64,000 bases of DNA from CAVVSD01 sp963757125 (GCA_963757125.1 CAVWQP010000009.1:1488001-1552000), one strand, 5' to 3'. Positions 8,714 to 17,615 are shown, numbered from the stretch's first letter. Numbers and translations are program-made. The notes: generated by a model from the letters alone, not told the origin.

Positions 8714-9679
8714 GTGGCGATCCTGCCCATCCCATCAGGCACCCGGGACATCCTCCCGGACGAGATGCGCGAGCTCAGCTCGATCGTCGGCACGCTCAAG
8801 GGCGTGTTCGCCGACGCGGGCTTCGGCGAGATCACGACGCCCGCGCTCGAGTACGAGGAGGTGCTCTCGCGCGCCGACATCGGTGCGCGGCCGGCGTACC
8901 GGGTCGTCGACGACCACGGCGCCGTCCTCGTCCTGCGGTCGGACATGACCGTCCCGATCGCGCGCGTCGTCGCCACGCGCTACGCGACGTCCGATCCGCC
9001 CCTGCGCTTCTGCTACGTCGCGCCGGTGTACCGCGCGGTGCGCCCGCACCGCGGGATGTCGCGGGAGTTCCTGCAGGCCGGCATCGAGCTCGTCGGCCTC
9101 CCGTCCCCGGACGGCACCGCCGAGGCGCTCACCGTGCTGTGCCGGGCGCTCGAGGCGACCGGGCTGCGGGAGTTCCGCATCGGTCTCGGCGACGCGGCGC
9201 TGTTCCCGCGGCTGCTCGACCAGGCCGGCGTCGACGGCCCCGCCCGCGGGCGCGTGATGCGCGAGCTGGCCACGGGCGACTTCGTGGGGATGGAGCGCGA
9301 GCTCAGCGTGCTGCGCATCGACGACGCGCACGCGAGCCTGCTGCTGCGCGTCGCGCGCCTGCGCGGCGGCCCCGAGGTGCTCGAGGAGATCGGCGACGTC
9401 ATCGGCGACGCGGCCGACGGTCTGCTGCGCCTCTACGAGCGCCTCGCGCCCGAGGTGGCGCGGCGGCTCGTCATCGATCTCGGCCTCGCCCGCGACCTCG
9501 GCTACTACACGGGCGCGGTGTTCGAGGTGTACGACCCCGGGCTCGGCAGCCCGCTCGGCGGCGGCGGCCGCTACGACGACCTGCTCGGCCGCTTCGGCCG
9601 CTCGCTGCCCGCCGTCGGCTTCGCGCTGCGCATCGACGACCTCCACCAGGCGCTGACCGCGCGCAACGGCCATGCCTGA
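8714..9679 (+). CDS. hisZ: ATP phosphoribosyltransferase regulatory subunit
   Basis: HisZ is a catalytically inactive class II HisRS-like paralog that activates and regulates the short form of HisG in the first step of histidine synthesis. The 321-residue protein begins with PSGTRDILPDE and has class II core blocks such as LRSDMTVPIARVVA, the FREFLQAGIELVG-like region (here REFLQAGIELVG), and GGGGRYDDLLGRFG. It lacks the anticodon-binding domain, which separates it from HisS. Its 3' end overlaps hisG by 8 bp. Pairing with short hisG confirms the assignment. Confidence 0.93.
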   Translation: MAILPIPSGTRDILPDEMRELSSIVGTLKGVFADAGFGEITTPALEYEEVLSRADIGARPAYRVVDDHGAVLVLRSDMTVPIARVVATRYATSDPPLRFCYVAPVYRAVRPHRGMSREFLQAGIELVGLPSPDGTAEALTVLCRALEATGLREFRIGLGDAALFPRLLDQAGVDGPARGRVMRELATGDFVGMERELSVLRIDDAHASLLLRVARLRGGPEVLEEIGDVIGDAADGLLRLYERLAPEVARRLVIDLGLARDLGYYTGAVFEVYDPGLGSPLGGGGRYDDLLGRFGRSLPAVGFALRIDDLHQALTARNGHA

Positions 9680-10319
9680 GCTGACCATCGCCGTGCCCCG
9701 CGGGGCCCTCTTCTCCGAGACGCTGGACCGGCTGGACTGGCTGGACGTCGACACGTCCGAGGTCCGCTCCAACGACCGCAAGCTGCTCTTCGGCGACGTC
9801 GGGGTCGTGACGATGCGCCCCTCCGACGTCCCGACCTACGTCGAGGCCGGCGCAGCGGACGTCGGGTTCACCGGCAAGGACGTCCTCACGGAGCAGTCCG
9901 AGACGGACGTCTACGAGCTCCTCGACCTCGGCTACGGCCCGTGCACGATGGTCCTGGCGACCGTCTCCGGGCCCGACCCGGCCGCGGAGGCGCTGCGGCG
10001 CCTCGGCGTGATCCGCGTCGCCACGAAGTACCCGAAGACCGCGGCGGACTACTTCGAGCGCACCGGCCGGCAGGCCGAGATCGTGGAGGTCAAGGGCTCG
10101 GTCGAGCTCGCGCCGCTCACCGGCCTCGTCGAGGCGATCGTCGACCTCACGGCCACCGGGACGACGCTGCGCGAGAACGGCCTCGTCGTCCGCGAGGAGA
10201 TCTTCCTGTCGACCGCGCGGCTCATCGCCAACCCGGTCGCCTACAAGCTGAAGGCGCAGGCGATCGACGCGCTCGTCGACCGGCTGCGCGACGCCGAGGC
10301 GGTGCGCGTTGCGCGTTGA
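9672..10319 (+). CDS. hisG: ATP phosphoribosyltransferase, short form
   Basis: HisG condenses ATP and PRPP to phosphoribosyl-ATP, committing carbon to histidine. At 215 residues this is the short form that lacks the C-terminal ACT-like regulatory domain and needs HisZ, encoded directly upstream with an 8-bp overlap. Recognisable segments are TIAVPRGALF at the N-terminus, the GFTGKDVL region, and VELAPLTGLVEAIVDLTATGTT, which holds the PRPP-loop-like motif. Feedback control is expected through HisZ, not through this chain. Confidence 0.95.
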   Translation: MPELTIAVPRGALFSETLDRLDWLDVDTSEVRSNDRKLLFGDVGVVTMRPSDVPTYVEAGAADVGFTGKDVLTEQSETDVYELLDLGYGPCTMVLATVSGPDPAAEALRRLGVIRVATKYPKTAADYFERTGRQAEIVEVKGSVELAPLTGLVEAIVDLTATGTTLRENGLVVREEIFLSTARLIANPVAYKLKAQAIDALVDRLRDAEAVRVAR

Positions 10320-11616
10320 GCGCCTCGCGGTCGGCGCGGACCCCGCGGCCGCGGCGGCGCAGGCGCGCGCGATGGCCCCCGGCGGCGCGTCGGTCGCCGA
10401 TGCGGTGACCGCGCTCGTCACCGCCGTGCGCGACGGCGGCGACGCGGCGCTGCGCGAGCTCGTGGCGCGGCACGACGGCGGCGACGGCGGCCCGGTGCGC
10501 CTGACCGCCGACGAGCTGGCGATGCCGCTGGCGCCCGACGTCGAGGCCGGCCTGCACACGGCGATCGCCAACGTCATGTTCGTCGCGACCGCCGCGGTCG
10601 GCGACGACCACGAGATCACGCTCCCGCAGGGGCAGCGGATCCTGCTGCGCGAGGTCCCCGTCCGCCGCGTCGGCGTCTACGTGCCCGGCGGGCGCGTCCC
10701 GCTGCCCTCCACGCTCGTCATGGGCGTCGTCACCGCGCGTGCCGCGGGCGTCGAGGAGGTCTGCGTCGCGACGCCGCCGCCCGTGCACCCGGTCATCCGG
10801 GGCGCCGCGAGCCTGCTGGGCGTCACCGAGGTCTACGCGATGGGCGGCGCGCACGCCGTGGCGGCGCTCGCCTACGGGACCGAGGAGGTCGGACGGGTCG
10901 ACGTCATCTGCGGCCCGGGCAACCTCTACAGCCAGGAGGCCAAGCGCCAGGTCTCCGGGAGCGTCGGGATCGACGGCTTCTACGGCCCCAGCGACGTCCT
11001 CGTCATCGCCGACGGGACCGCCGATCCGCGGCTCATCGCCCTCGACCTGCTCGCCCAGGGCGAGCACGGACCCGAGACCGTCGTCGCGGCGACCTCCGAC
11101 GACCCCGCGCTGCTGGACGCCGTCGCGGCGCAGGTCGCCGAGCTCGCGGCCGATCGCCCGACGTCCGATCCGGCGGGGATCGCGCTCGCGGACGCGCCGT
11201 CGATGAACGCGGCGCTCGCCTTCGCGGAGGCGTTCGCGCCCGAGCACCTCGAGCTCGTCGGGCCGGACGCGGAGCGCCTGGCGCCCCGTGTGCGCGCCGC
11301 CGGCGCGATCTTCGTGGGCCGCGCGGGCGCGACCGCGTTCGGCGACTACGTCGCCGGCTCGAACCACTGCCTCCCGACGAACGGCGCGGCGCGCTTCGCG
11401 TCGGGCCTCACGCCGCGGGTGTTCCGCCGCCGCGTGAGCCAGGTGCACCTCGAGCACGCCGTCGACGCGCTCGCGGGCGCCGGCGCGGCTCTGGCACGGG
11501 CCGAGGGCCTGCCGGTGCACGCCGAGTCGATGGAGGCGCGGGCCCGGCAGGCGACGCAGTCGCCTGCCACTCACCGGGCGAAGCCCGGGCACGTGGTGGA
11601 GAATCCGCAGTCGTGA
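10309..11616 (+). CDS. hisD: Histidinol dehydrogenase
   Basis: HisD oxidises L-histidinol to L-histidine in two NAD-dependent, zinc-assisted steps. The 435-residue chain has the signature stretch around VDVICGPGNLYSQEAKRQV, GFYGPSDVLVIAD, and the active-site FAPEHLEL and YVAGSNHCLPT. The TTG start at 10309 overlaps the hisG stop. It carries no obvious deviation from the family. Its stop overlaps the hisB GTG by 4 bp. Confidence 0.96.
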   Translation: MRVERLAVGADPAAAAAQARAMAPGGASVADAVTALVTAVRDGGDAALRELVARHDGGDGGPVRLTADELAMPLAPDVEAGLHTAIANVMFVATAAVGDDHEITLPQGQRILLREVPVRRVGVYVPGGRVPLPSTLVMGVVTARAAGVEEVCVATPPPVHPVIRGAASLLGVTEVYAMGGAHAVAALAYGTEEVGRVDVICGPGNLYSQEAKRQVSGSVGIDGFYGPSDVLVIADGTADPRLIALDLLAQGEHGPETVVAATSDDPALLDAVAAQVAELAADRPTSDPAGIALADAPSMNAALAFAEAFAPEHLELVGPDAERLAPRVRAAGAIFVGRAGATAFGDYVAGSNHCLPTNGAARFASGLTPRVFRRRVSQVHLEHAVDALAGAGAALARAEGLPVHAESMEARARQATQSPATHRAKPGHVVENPQS

Positions 11617-12284
11617 CGCGCGCCGCCGACATCACCCGCACGACGGGGGAGACCGACATCCGCCTCGGGCTCGCGCTCGACGGCACGGGCGCCGGCACCC
11701 GGACCACCGGCGTCGGGTTCTTCGACCACATGCTCGACCTGCTCGCCCGCCACGGGCGGCTGGATCTCGACGTCGACGTGCGCGGCGATCTCGGCACCGG
11801 GTCGCACCACACGGTCGAGGACACCGGGCTCGTGCTGGGCCAGGCGCTCACCGAGGCGCTCGGCGACCGCAGGGGGATCACCCGCTACGGCCACGCGGTC
11901 GTCCCGATGGACGAGGCGCGCGCGTCGTGCGCCCTGGACATCTCGGGCCGCCCGCTGCTCGTGTGGGAGGGCGTCGCGATCCCGCCCGGCGTCACCGGCG
12001 GGTTCGAGCACGAGCTCGCCGAGGAGTTCATGCGCGCGGTCGCCAGCACGGCGCGGCTGACGCTGCACATCACGCTGGAGACCGGCACGAACGCCCACCA
12101 CCTCATCGAGGGGGCGTTCAAGGCGTTCGCGCGCGCCCTGCGCGTCGCGACGAGCATCGATCCGACGGAGACGCGGCGTCCCGTCGACGAAGGGGACGCT
12201 CACCGAGTGATCGGCCAGACTGCGTCTGGCTTGGGAAATGGCGCTGGGCGCCATTTCCCCGGGCTGGGAAGGTTCGTCAAGTGA
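11613..12284 (+). CDS. hisB: Imidazoleglycerol-phosphate dehydratase (C-terminus frameshifted)
   Basis: HisB dehydrates imidazole glycerol phosphate. The metal-binding repeats GFFDHMLDLLARHG, HHTVEDTGLVLGQAL and NAHHLIEGAFKAFARAL are intact. Near the end the frame as read gives TETRRPVDEGDAHRV and runs to a stop at 12282-12284. One base out of register the canonical family ending RVPSTKGTLTE appears and stops at 12208-12210, so an extra G at 12175-12176 is likely. The core enzyme is unaffected, but the aberrant tail is translated from a hairpin-rich spacer. With the canonical end, a 70-bp gap separates hisB from hisH. This is monofunctional HisB without a phosphatase domain. Confidence 0.93.
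   Translation: MTRAADITRTTGETDIRLGLALDGTGAGTRTTGVGFFDHMLDLLARHGRLDLDVDVRGDLGTGSHHTVEDTGLVLGQALTEALGDRRGITRYGHAVVPMDEARASCALDISGRPLLVWEGVAIPPGVTGGFEHELAEEFMRAVASTARLTLHITLETGTNAHHLIEGAFKAFARALRVATSIDPTETRRPVDEGDAHRVIGQTASGLGNGAGRHFPGLGRFVK
12214..12259. repeat. Two tandem perfect hairpins between hisB and hisH
   Basis: GCCAGAC (12214-12220) pairs with GTCTGGC (12224-12230) around TGC, and GGGAAATGGCGC (12233-12244) pairs with GCGCCATTTCCC (12248-12259) around TGG. The two stems are 2 nt apart and AT-richer than the surroundings. They fill the only real gap in an otherwise overlapping his operon. This resembles a REP-like palindromic unit or an mRNA processing/stabilising element; no second copy was noticed in the window. 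Confidence 0.65.
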
Positions 12285-12904
12285 TTGGAATCGTCGACTA
12301 CGGCATGGGCAACCGCCGGTCGGTGGAGAAGGCCTTCGAGCGCGTCGGCGGGGAGCCGCGCCTCACCTCCGACCCTGAGGTGCTCGCCGCGGCCGACGGC
12401 CTCGTGGTGCCCGGCGTCGGCGCCTTCCCGGAGGCGATGCGGCGTCTGCGCGCGTCCGGCCTGGACGAGCTCGTGCACGAGCGCGCGGCCGCGGGCGTGC
12501 CGGTCATCGGGCTGTGCCTGGGGATGCAGCTGCTCTTCGAGCGCTCCTCCGAGCACGGCGGCGCCACCGGCCTGGGTCTGCTGCCCGGCGAGGTCGTGCG
12601 CCTCGACGCGGCGGGGCTGAAGCTGCCGCACATCGGCTGGAACGTCGTGACCTGGCGGCGTCCGTCGCCGCTCATCGCCGATCTCGGCGCGAGCACGGCC
12701 TTCTACCACGTGCACTCCTACGTCCCCGTCCCCGCCGACGAGGACATCGTCCTCGGCACCGGCGAGTACGGTGCGCCGTTCGTCTCCTTCGTCGGCCGCG
12801 ACGGGATCTTCGGCGCCCAGTGCCACCCGGAGAAGTCCTCGACGGCCGGCCTGACCCTCCTACGCAACTTCGTGAACATCGCAACCAGAACCCCGGTCGC
12901 GTGA
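12281..12904 (+). CDS. hisH: Imidazole glycerol phosphate synthase, glutaminase subunit
   Basis: HisH hydrolyses glutamine and channels ammonia to HisF. The 207-residue class I glutamine amidotransferase begins IGIVDYGMGN, has the nucleophile elbow GLCLGMQLLFE (Cys) and the His/Glu pair in QCHPEKS. The GTG at 12281 is chosen because it gives the family N-terminus and is preceded by GGGAAGG; the open frame extends further upstream only as a shadow of hisB. Its stop overlaps hisA by 4 bp. Confidence 0.95.
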   Translation: MIGIVDYGMGNRRSVEKAFERVGGEPRLTSDPEVLAAADGLVVPGVGAFPEAMRRLRASGLDELVHERAAAGVPVIGLCLGMQLLFERSSEHGGATGLGLLPGEVVRLDAAGLKLPHIGWNVVTWRRPSPLIADLGASTAFYHVHSYVPVPADEDIVLGTGEYGAPFVSFVGRDGIFGAQCHPEKSSTAGLTLLRNFVNIATRTPVA

Positions 12905-13629
12905 TCCTCTACCCCGCGATCGACATCTCAGAGGGCAAGGCCGTGCGCCTTCGCCAGGGCAGCTTCGACGACGTCACCGTCTACGGAGACGACCCGCTGG
13001 AGGCCGCCCGCTCGTGGATGGACGCCGGCGCGCGCTTCCTGCACGTCGTGGACCTCGACGGCGCCCGCCACGGCTCGCCCCGCAGCCTGCACCACCTCGA
13101 GCGCATCAAGCGCGAGCTGGGCATCCCGGTCCAGTACGGCGGCGGCCTGCGCTCGCTGCCGGCCGTCCGCGACGCGCTGCGCGCCGGGGCGGATCGGGTG
13201 ATCATCGGCACCGCCGCGTACACGGACGTCGACTTCCTCGACGACGTGGTCACCGCGTTCGGCGACCGCGTGCTCGTCGCGGTCGACACGCGCGGCGGCC
13301 TCATCGCGACGGCGGGGTGGACCCACACGACGCAGATGCCCGCCGAGGCCGTCATCGGGCGGCTGCAGGACCGTGGCGTGAAGCAGTTCATCTACACGAA
13401 CGTCGACCGCGACGGGATGCTCGAGGGACCCGACCTCGAGGAGATCAAGCGCATCGCGGCGGTCGTGCGGGGGCGCTTCCTGTACTCCGGCGGCATCGGG
13501 CAGCTCGCCGATCTCGAGGCCCTGGCCGAGCTGCGCCAGGTGAACCTCGCGGGCGTCATCAGCGGCAAGGCGCTCTACGAGGGGCGCTTCACGGTCGCCG
13601 AGGCGCAGGCAGCGCTCCAAGAGCGGTAG
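12901..13629 (+). CDS. hisA: ProFAR isomerase
   Basis: HisA isomerises ProFAR to PRFAR in histidine synthesis. The 242-residue half-barrel-duplicated TIM barrel starts ILYPAIDISEGKAVRL, with catalytic Asp in the first strand, VDLDGAR, YGGGLRS and, in the second half, VDTRGG and YSGGIG, matching the two phosphate-binding halves. The GTG at 12901 overlaps the hisH stop (GTGA). In many actinobacteria this locus encodes bifunctional PriA (HisA/TrpF). No trp genes are in view to say whether that holds here. Confidence 0.93.
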   Translation: MILYPAIDISEGKAVRLRQGSFDDVTVYGDDPLEAARSWMDAGARFLHVVDLDGARHGSPRSLHHLERIKRELGIPVQYGGGLRSLPAVRDALRAGADRVIIGTAAYTDVDFLDDVVTAFGDRVLVAVDTRGGLIATAGWTHTTQMPAEAVIGRLQDRGVKQFIYTNVDRDGMLEGPDLEEIKRIAAVVRGRFLYSGGIGQLADLEALAELRQVNLAGVISGKALYEGRFTVAEAQAALQER

Positions 13630-13632
13630 CGG

Positions 13633-14388
13633 ATGCACCTCAAGCGCGTCATCCCGTGCCTCGACGTCGACGCGGGGCGCGTCGTGAAGGGGACGAACTT
13701 CGTCGACCTGCGCGACGCCGGCGACCCCGTCGAGCTCGCCGCGAAGTACGACGCGGAGGGCGCCGACGAGGTCGTGTTCCTCGACATCACCGCGACGTCG
13801 GGCAAGCGCGACACGATCGTCGACCTCGCGCGGCGCACCGCGGACGACGTCTTCGTCCCGTTCACGATCGGCGGCGGCATCCGCTCGGTGGGCGACGCCC
13901 AGGGCGTGCTCGACGCCGGCGCGGACAAGGTGTCGGTGAACTCGGCGGCCGTCGCGCGGCCGGAGCTGCTGGACGAGCTCGCCGACGTGTTCGGCGTGCA
14001 GTGCGTCGTGCTGGCCATCGACGCGAAGGCGAAGGCCGGGGGCGGCTGGGAGGTGTTCGTCGCCGGCGGGCGCACCCCGACCGGCCGCGACGTCCTGGAG
14101 TGGGCGCGCGAGGGCGTCCGGCGGGGGGCGGGGGAGATCCTGCTCACGAGCATGGACCGCGACGGCACCGAGCACGGCTACGACCTCGGCCTGACGTCCG
14201 CGGTGGCGGGCGCCGTCGACGTCCCGGTCATCGCGTCGGGCGGCGCGGGGACCCTCGAGCACCTCGCCGACGCCCTGCGCGCCGGCGCGGACGCCGCGCT
14301 GGCGGCGTCGATCTTCCACTACGGCCAGTTCACCGTCGGCGAGGCGAAGCGCCACCTCGCGGACGCGGGGATCCCGGTCAGGGTCTAG
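13633..14388 (+). CDS. hisF: Imidazole glycerol phosphate synthase, cyclase subunit
   Basis: HisF uses HisH-derived ammonia to convert PRFAR to imidazole glycerol phosphate and AICAR. The 251-residue TIM barrel begins LKRVIPCLDVDAGRVVKG with catalytic Asp, then shows FTIGGGIRS, LTSMDRDGT (second catalytic Asp) and VIASGGAG. It follows hisA after 3 bp and closes the his operon. Its TAG stop shares CTAG with the converging beta-propeller gene. Confidence 0.96.
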   Translation: MHLKRVIPCLDVDAGRVVKGTNFVDLRDAGDPVELAAKYDAEGADEVVFLDITATSGKRDTIVDLARRTADDVFVPFTIGGGIRSVGDAQGVLDAGADKVSVNSAAVARPELLDELADVFGVQCVVLAIDAKAKAGGGWEVFVAGGRTPTGRDVLEWAREGVRRGAGEILLTSMDRDGTEHGYDLGLTSAVAGAVDVPVIASGGAGTLEHLADALRAGADAALAASIFHYGQFTVGEAKRHLADAGIPVRV

Positions 14389-15743
14389 TCCCCGCTCTTC
14401 TTCCTGCGCCGGTCGTAGTGGATCCCCGCCGGATCGAGCGCGAAGAGCGACGAGTAGCCGTTGAAGTAGATGCGCCGCCCGTCGGAGATCACCGGGTTGA
14501 AGGCGCCGCGCCCCGTCTTCCAGACCGTCGCGCCCGTCCCCGCACCGAGCGCCCACGACGACTTCGTCCCCAGGTCGGACACGAAGACGAGATCGCCGAT
14601 GAGGCTCGCCGACCCGGAGATCTTGCGGCCCAGGTGTCGTGTCCAGCGCGTCTTGCCCGACTGCGCGTCGAGCGCGTAGAAGCGCCCGTCGTAGGAGCCG
14701 ATGAAGATCGTCGGCCGCCCGCCCGGCCCCGGGCCCACGGCGGGCGAGGCGTAGACGTAGCCGCCGGTGGAGTGCCGCCAGGCAAGCGCGCCGTTCTTCG
14801 CCGAGAACGAGAACACCGCGCCGCTCGTGCTCCCGATGTACACGCGGCCGTACGCGACCGCGGCGGAGGAGTAGAAGTTGCCCCCGCCGATCCCCAGGAC
14901 CCCGCCGCCGGACCCCTTCTCCCAGACCTTGCCGCCGTCGGACTGCCGGATCGCGTGGACCTTGCCGCCGTAGTCGCCGAAGAACAGCTTGCCGTCGGCG
15001 AGCGCGAGCGCCCCCTTGACCGCGCCGTCGGCCTTCATCCGCCAGCGGATCTGGCCGTCGGACGTGCGCAGGGAGTACACGGTGCCGTCCTCGGAGCCGA
15101 AGTAGACGCGGCCGGAGTCGACGACCGGGGAGGACTCCGAGCGGCTTGGCAGCTTGCGCGACCAGCGGGTGCGCCCGTCGACCGCGTCGACCGCCGCCAC
15201 CCGCCCGCCCTTGGAGCCGCGGAAGCGCTGCAGCAGCGTCACGTACACCGTGTCGCCGTCGCACGCGGGCGACGCGGCCGCGAGCGACCCGAGCTTGCGC
15301 GACCACGCCACGCGGCCGTCCAGGCGGCTGATCGCGTACAGCGCGCCGTTGTTCTTCAGCAGGAACAGCCGCCGGCCGCAGATCACGGGCGTGAACTCCA
15401 GGAGCACCCGGCCGGTGACCGACCACGCCTCGCGGAACGGCGGTCGCAGCGCGGTCCGGACGGGGAGGTAGTGCGTCCGCGACTTCGCGTTGCCGTAGAA
15501 CGGCCAGCTGAAGCCGTCGTCGGACGGATGGCGCGCCGGCTCGCCGTTCTCCACCGGAGGCTCGACGGGATCCGGTGCGACCGGGACACTCTCCGTCGTG
15601 TCCTCGAACGCGACGTCCGGGTTGGAGACGTCGCCCTCTCCGGATCTCATGACGACCACGGCGGCAGCGGCACCGGCCAGGAGCAGAGCCACCACCGCGC
15701 CGGCCACGAGCCACCACAGCCGCTTGCGGCGGCGGGGGGACAT
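14385..15743 (-). CDS. Membrane-anchored PQQ-like beta-propeller protein
   Basis: The 452-residue protein starts with a basic stretch (PRRRKRL) and one hydrophobic segment (about residues 10-32), a type II membrane anchor or uncleaved signal. A Pro/Glu-rich linker leads to about seven beta-propeller blades of the PQQ/BamB-like type; repeated blade units read like YALDAQSGKTRW, VYFGSEDGTVYSL and AVDGRTRWSRKL. No PQQ-dehydrogenase catalytic residues are evident, so a structural or binding role outside the membrane is more likely than enzymatic activity. The ATG at 15743 lies only 9 bp from the divergent cca ATG. The longer upstream reading frame is antisense to cca and is not coding. Confidence 0.85.
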   Translation of the reverse strand: MSPRRRKRLWWLVAGAVVALLLAGAAAAVVVMRSGEGDVSNPDVAFEDTTESVPVAPDPVEPPVENGEPARHPSDDGFSWPFYGNAKSRTHYLPVRTALRPPFREAWSVTGRVLLEFTPVICGRRLFLLKNNGALYAISRLDGRVAWSRKLGSLAAASPACDGDTVYVTLLQRFRGSKGGRVAAVDAVDGRTRWSRKLPSRSESSPVVDSGRVYFGSEDGTVYSLRTSDGQIRWRMKADGAVKGALALADGKLFFGDYGGKVHAIRQSDGGKVWEKGSGGGVLGIGGGNFYSSAAVAYGRVYIGSTSGAVFSFSAKNGALAWRHSTGGYVYASPAVGPGPGGRPTIFIGSYDGRFYALDAQSGKTRWTRHLGRKISGSASLIGDLVFVSDLGTKSSWALGAGTGATVWKTGRGAFNPVISDGRRIYFNGYSSLFALDPAGIHYDRRRKKSGD

Positions 15744-15752
15744 GGCCACCTG

Positions 15753-16895
15753 ATGGTAGATGGTGCCTTCCCGGTGACCGATCTGCGCGACACCCTGCAG
15801 GCGATGCCGTGCGGCGCCGCGCTGCTGGACGCCGTGCCGCCCGGCGGCGGCGTGCACCTCGTCGGCGGCGCGGTCCGCGACCTGCTGCGCGGCGGGACCC
15901 CGGCCGAGCTCGACGTCGCCGTCGAGGGGGACACGACAGGCCTGCTCACGGCGCTCGGCGGCCTGCCGCTGCGCCACGAGCGCTTCGGGACCGCCACGGT
16001 GCGCTCGGGGGACTGCCGGATCGACGTCGCGATGACGCGCGCCGAGCGCTACCCGTCGCCCGGAGCGCTGCCCGAGGTGCGCCCGGCGGGGCTCGCGGAG
16101 GACCTCGGGCGCCGCGACTTCACCGTGAACGCGATCGCGCTGGACCTGGCGGACGGCCGGCTGCGCGAGGCGCCCGGCGCGCAGGACGATCTGCGCGCGG
16201 GCCTGCTGCGCGTCCTGCACGACGGGTCCTTCGTCGACGACCCCACGCGCCTGTGGCGCCTCGCCCGCTACCGCGCCCGGCTGGGCTTCGAGGTCGAGCC
16301 GCGCACCCGCGAGCTGGCCCGCGAGGCGGTCGCCGCGAACGCGCTCGCGACCGTGTCGAAGACGCGCATCGGCAACGAGCTGCGCCTGGCGCTCGCCGAG
16401 CCCGACCCCGTCGCGGCGCTGGGGAGCGCCGTGGAGCTCGGGCTGGCGCCGTGGCTGGACGTCGATCGCGCGGCGGTGGAGCGGGCCCTCGATGCGCTCG
16501 GCGACGCCGGCGACCCCGCGCTCACCGTGCTGGCGACCGTCGCGCGCGACGTGCCCGATCTCGGGCTCACCTCGGCCTGGCGGCGGACCCTGGACGCCGC
16601 TGCGGCCCTGCGCGCGGTCGACCTCGCCGGCGCGCCGGCGTCGGTCGCCGACCGCGCGTTCGGCACCGCGCCGGCCGAGGCGGTCGCGGCGACCGGGACG
16701 CCGGAGGCGCGGCGCTGGCTCGCGCAGGACCGCCATCGCCGGCTCGCGATCACGGGCGAGGACCTCATGGCGGCCGGGGTCCCGCGCGGCCCCGAGATCG
16801 GCGCGCGCCTGCGTGCCGTCCGCGACGCGGTGCTCGACGGCCGGGTGGGCGACGACCGCGCGGCGCAGCTCGGCGTCGCCCTCGGGGCCGACTAG
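15753..16895 (+). CDS. cca: CCA-adding tRNA nucleotidyltransferase / poly(A) polymerase family
   Basis: The class II nucleotidyltransferase head domain is shown by HLVGGAVRDLLRGG, ELDVAVEGD (the metal pair, with Glu-Leu-Asp in place of the usual DxD) and RRDFTVNAIAL, followed by DPTRLWRLARYRARLGF. This architecture fits tRNA 3'-CCA addition or repair. The start is uncertain: ATG 15753 (MVDGAFPV) and GTG 15774 both lack a good ribosome site; 380 residues are assumed. It sits upstream of pgeF with a 9-bp gap. Confidence 0.83.
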   Translation: MVDGAFPVTDLRDTLQAMPCGAALLDAVPPGGGVHLVGGAVRDLLRGGTPAELDVAVEGDTTGLLTALGGLPLRHERFGTATVRSGDCRIDVAMTRAERYPSPGALPEVRPAGLAEDLGRRDFTVNAIALDLADGRLREAPGAQDDLRAGLLRVLHDGSFVDDPTRLWRLARYRARLGFEVEPRTRELAREAVAANALATVSKTRIGNELRLALAEPDPVAALGSAVELGLAPWLDVDRAAVERALDALGDAGDPALTVLATVARDVPDLGLTSAWRRTLDAAAALRAVDLAGAPASVADRAFGTAPAEAVAATGTPEARRWLAQDRHRRLAITGEDLMAAGVPRGPEIGARLRAVRDAVLDGRVGDDRAAQLGVALGAD

Positions 16896-16898
16896 ATT
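16893..16898 (+). promoter_or_regulatory. -10-like TAGATT, leaderless start of pgeF
   Basis: TAGATT overlaps the cca stop and is followed by exactly 6 nt and then the GTG at 16905. No ribosome binding site fits in this space. It suggests an internal promoter giving a leaderless mRNA. Confidence 0.4.
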
Positions 16899-16904
16899 GG
16901 GCGC

Positions 16905-17615
16905 GTGTTCGAGTGGGACGGCGACCACCTCGCGATCCGGCTGGGTGACGCGCACGTGCTCTTCACCACGCGCCGCGGCGGCGTGTCGGAGGGGGCGTTC
17001 GCGTCGCTGAACCTCGGCGAGCGCACGGCCGACGATCCCGCCGCCGTCGAGGCCAACCACGCCCGCCTGCGCGAGCTGGCCGGCGGCACGACGCTCGCGC
17101 GCTGCGCGCAGGTGCACGGCCGTGACGTCGTGCGCCGGACGACGCCGCCGAACGGGGAGCGACCGCAGGCCGACGGGGTCGCCACGAACGTCGCGGGCGT
17201 CGGAGCGGTCGTCCTGACCGCCGACTGCCTGCCGGTGGCGCTCAGCGCCCCGGGCGCGGTGGCGATGGTGCACGCGGGCTGGCGCGGGCTCGCCGCCGGC
17301 GTGCTCGACGAGGGTCTCGCGGCGCTGCGCGACGTCGGCGCGACCGGCCCCGTCGCCGCCGCGATCGGGCCCGGGGCCGGGGGCTGCTGCTACGAGGTCG
17401 GCGACGAGGTGCGCGAGGCGTTCGCCGACGTGCCCGAGGCGATGCTCGGACGCAACGTCGACCTCAAGGCGGTCGCGACGGCCCGCCTGCGCGCGGCGGG
17501 CGTCGAGGAGGTCCACGACAGCGGCCTGTGCACGATGTGCGACGGGCGCTTCTTCTCGCATCGCCGCGACCACGGCACCACCGGCCGGCAGGGAGGCGTC
17601 GCGTGGCTGACGTAG
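16905..17615 (+). CDS. pgeF: YfiH/LACC1 family purine nucleoside phosphorylase-like protein
   Basis: The 236-residue protein belongs to the YfiH (PgeF/LACC1) family, once called polyphenol oxidase, now known to include purine nucleoside phosphorylase/adenosine deaminase activities and peptidoglycan-editing effects. The zinc site is visible: QVHGRDV (His), TADCLPV (Cys) and VHAGWRG (His), with GPGAGGCCYEVG near the C-terminus. It heads the division cluster with yggS (13-bp overlap) and sepF, the usual actinobacterial order, although ftsZ is not in the window. Confidence 0.9.
   Translation: MFEWDGDHLAIRLGDAHVLFTTRRGGVSEGAFASLNLGERTADDPAAVEANHARLRELAGGTTLARCAQVHGRDVVRRTTPPNGERPQADGVATNVAGVGAVVLTADCLPVALSAPGAVAMVHAGWRGLAAGVLDEGLAALRDVGATGPVAAAIGPGAGGCCYEVGDEVREAFADVPEAMLGRNVDLKAVATARLRAAGVEEVHDSGLCTMCDGRFFSHRRDHGTTGRQGGVAWLT

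Noticed and set aside
13014..15752. Plus-strand frame continuous from hisA into cca
   Set aside because: Only the last 380 codons (cca) match a family; the earlier part is an out-of-frame shadow of hisA and hisF and antisense to the propeller gene.
15744..17573. Upstream extension of the minus-strand beta-propeller frame to more than 1000 residues
   Set aside because: It runs antisense to cca and pgeF, has shadow-type composition, and the membrane anchor at 15743 marks a natural start.
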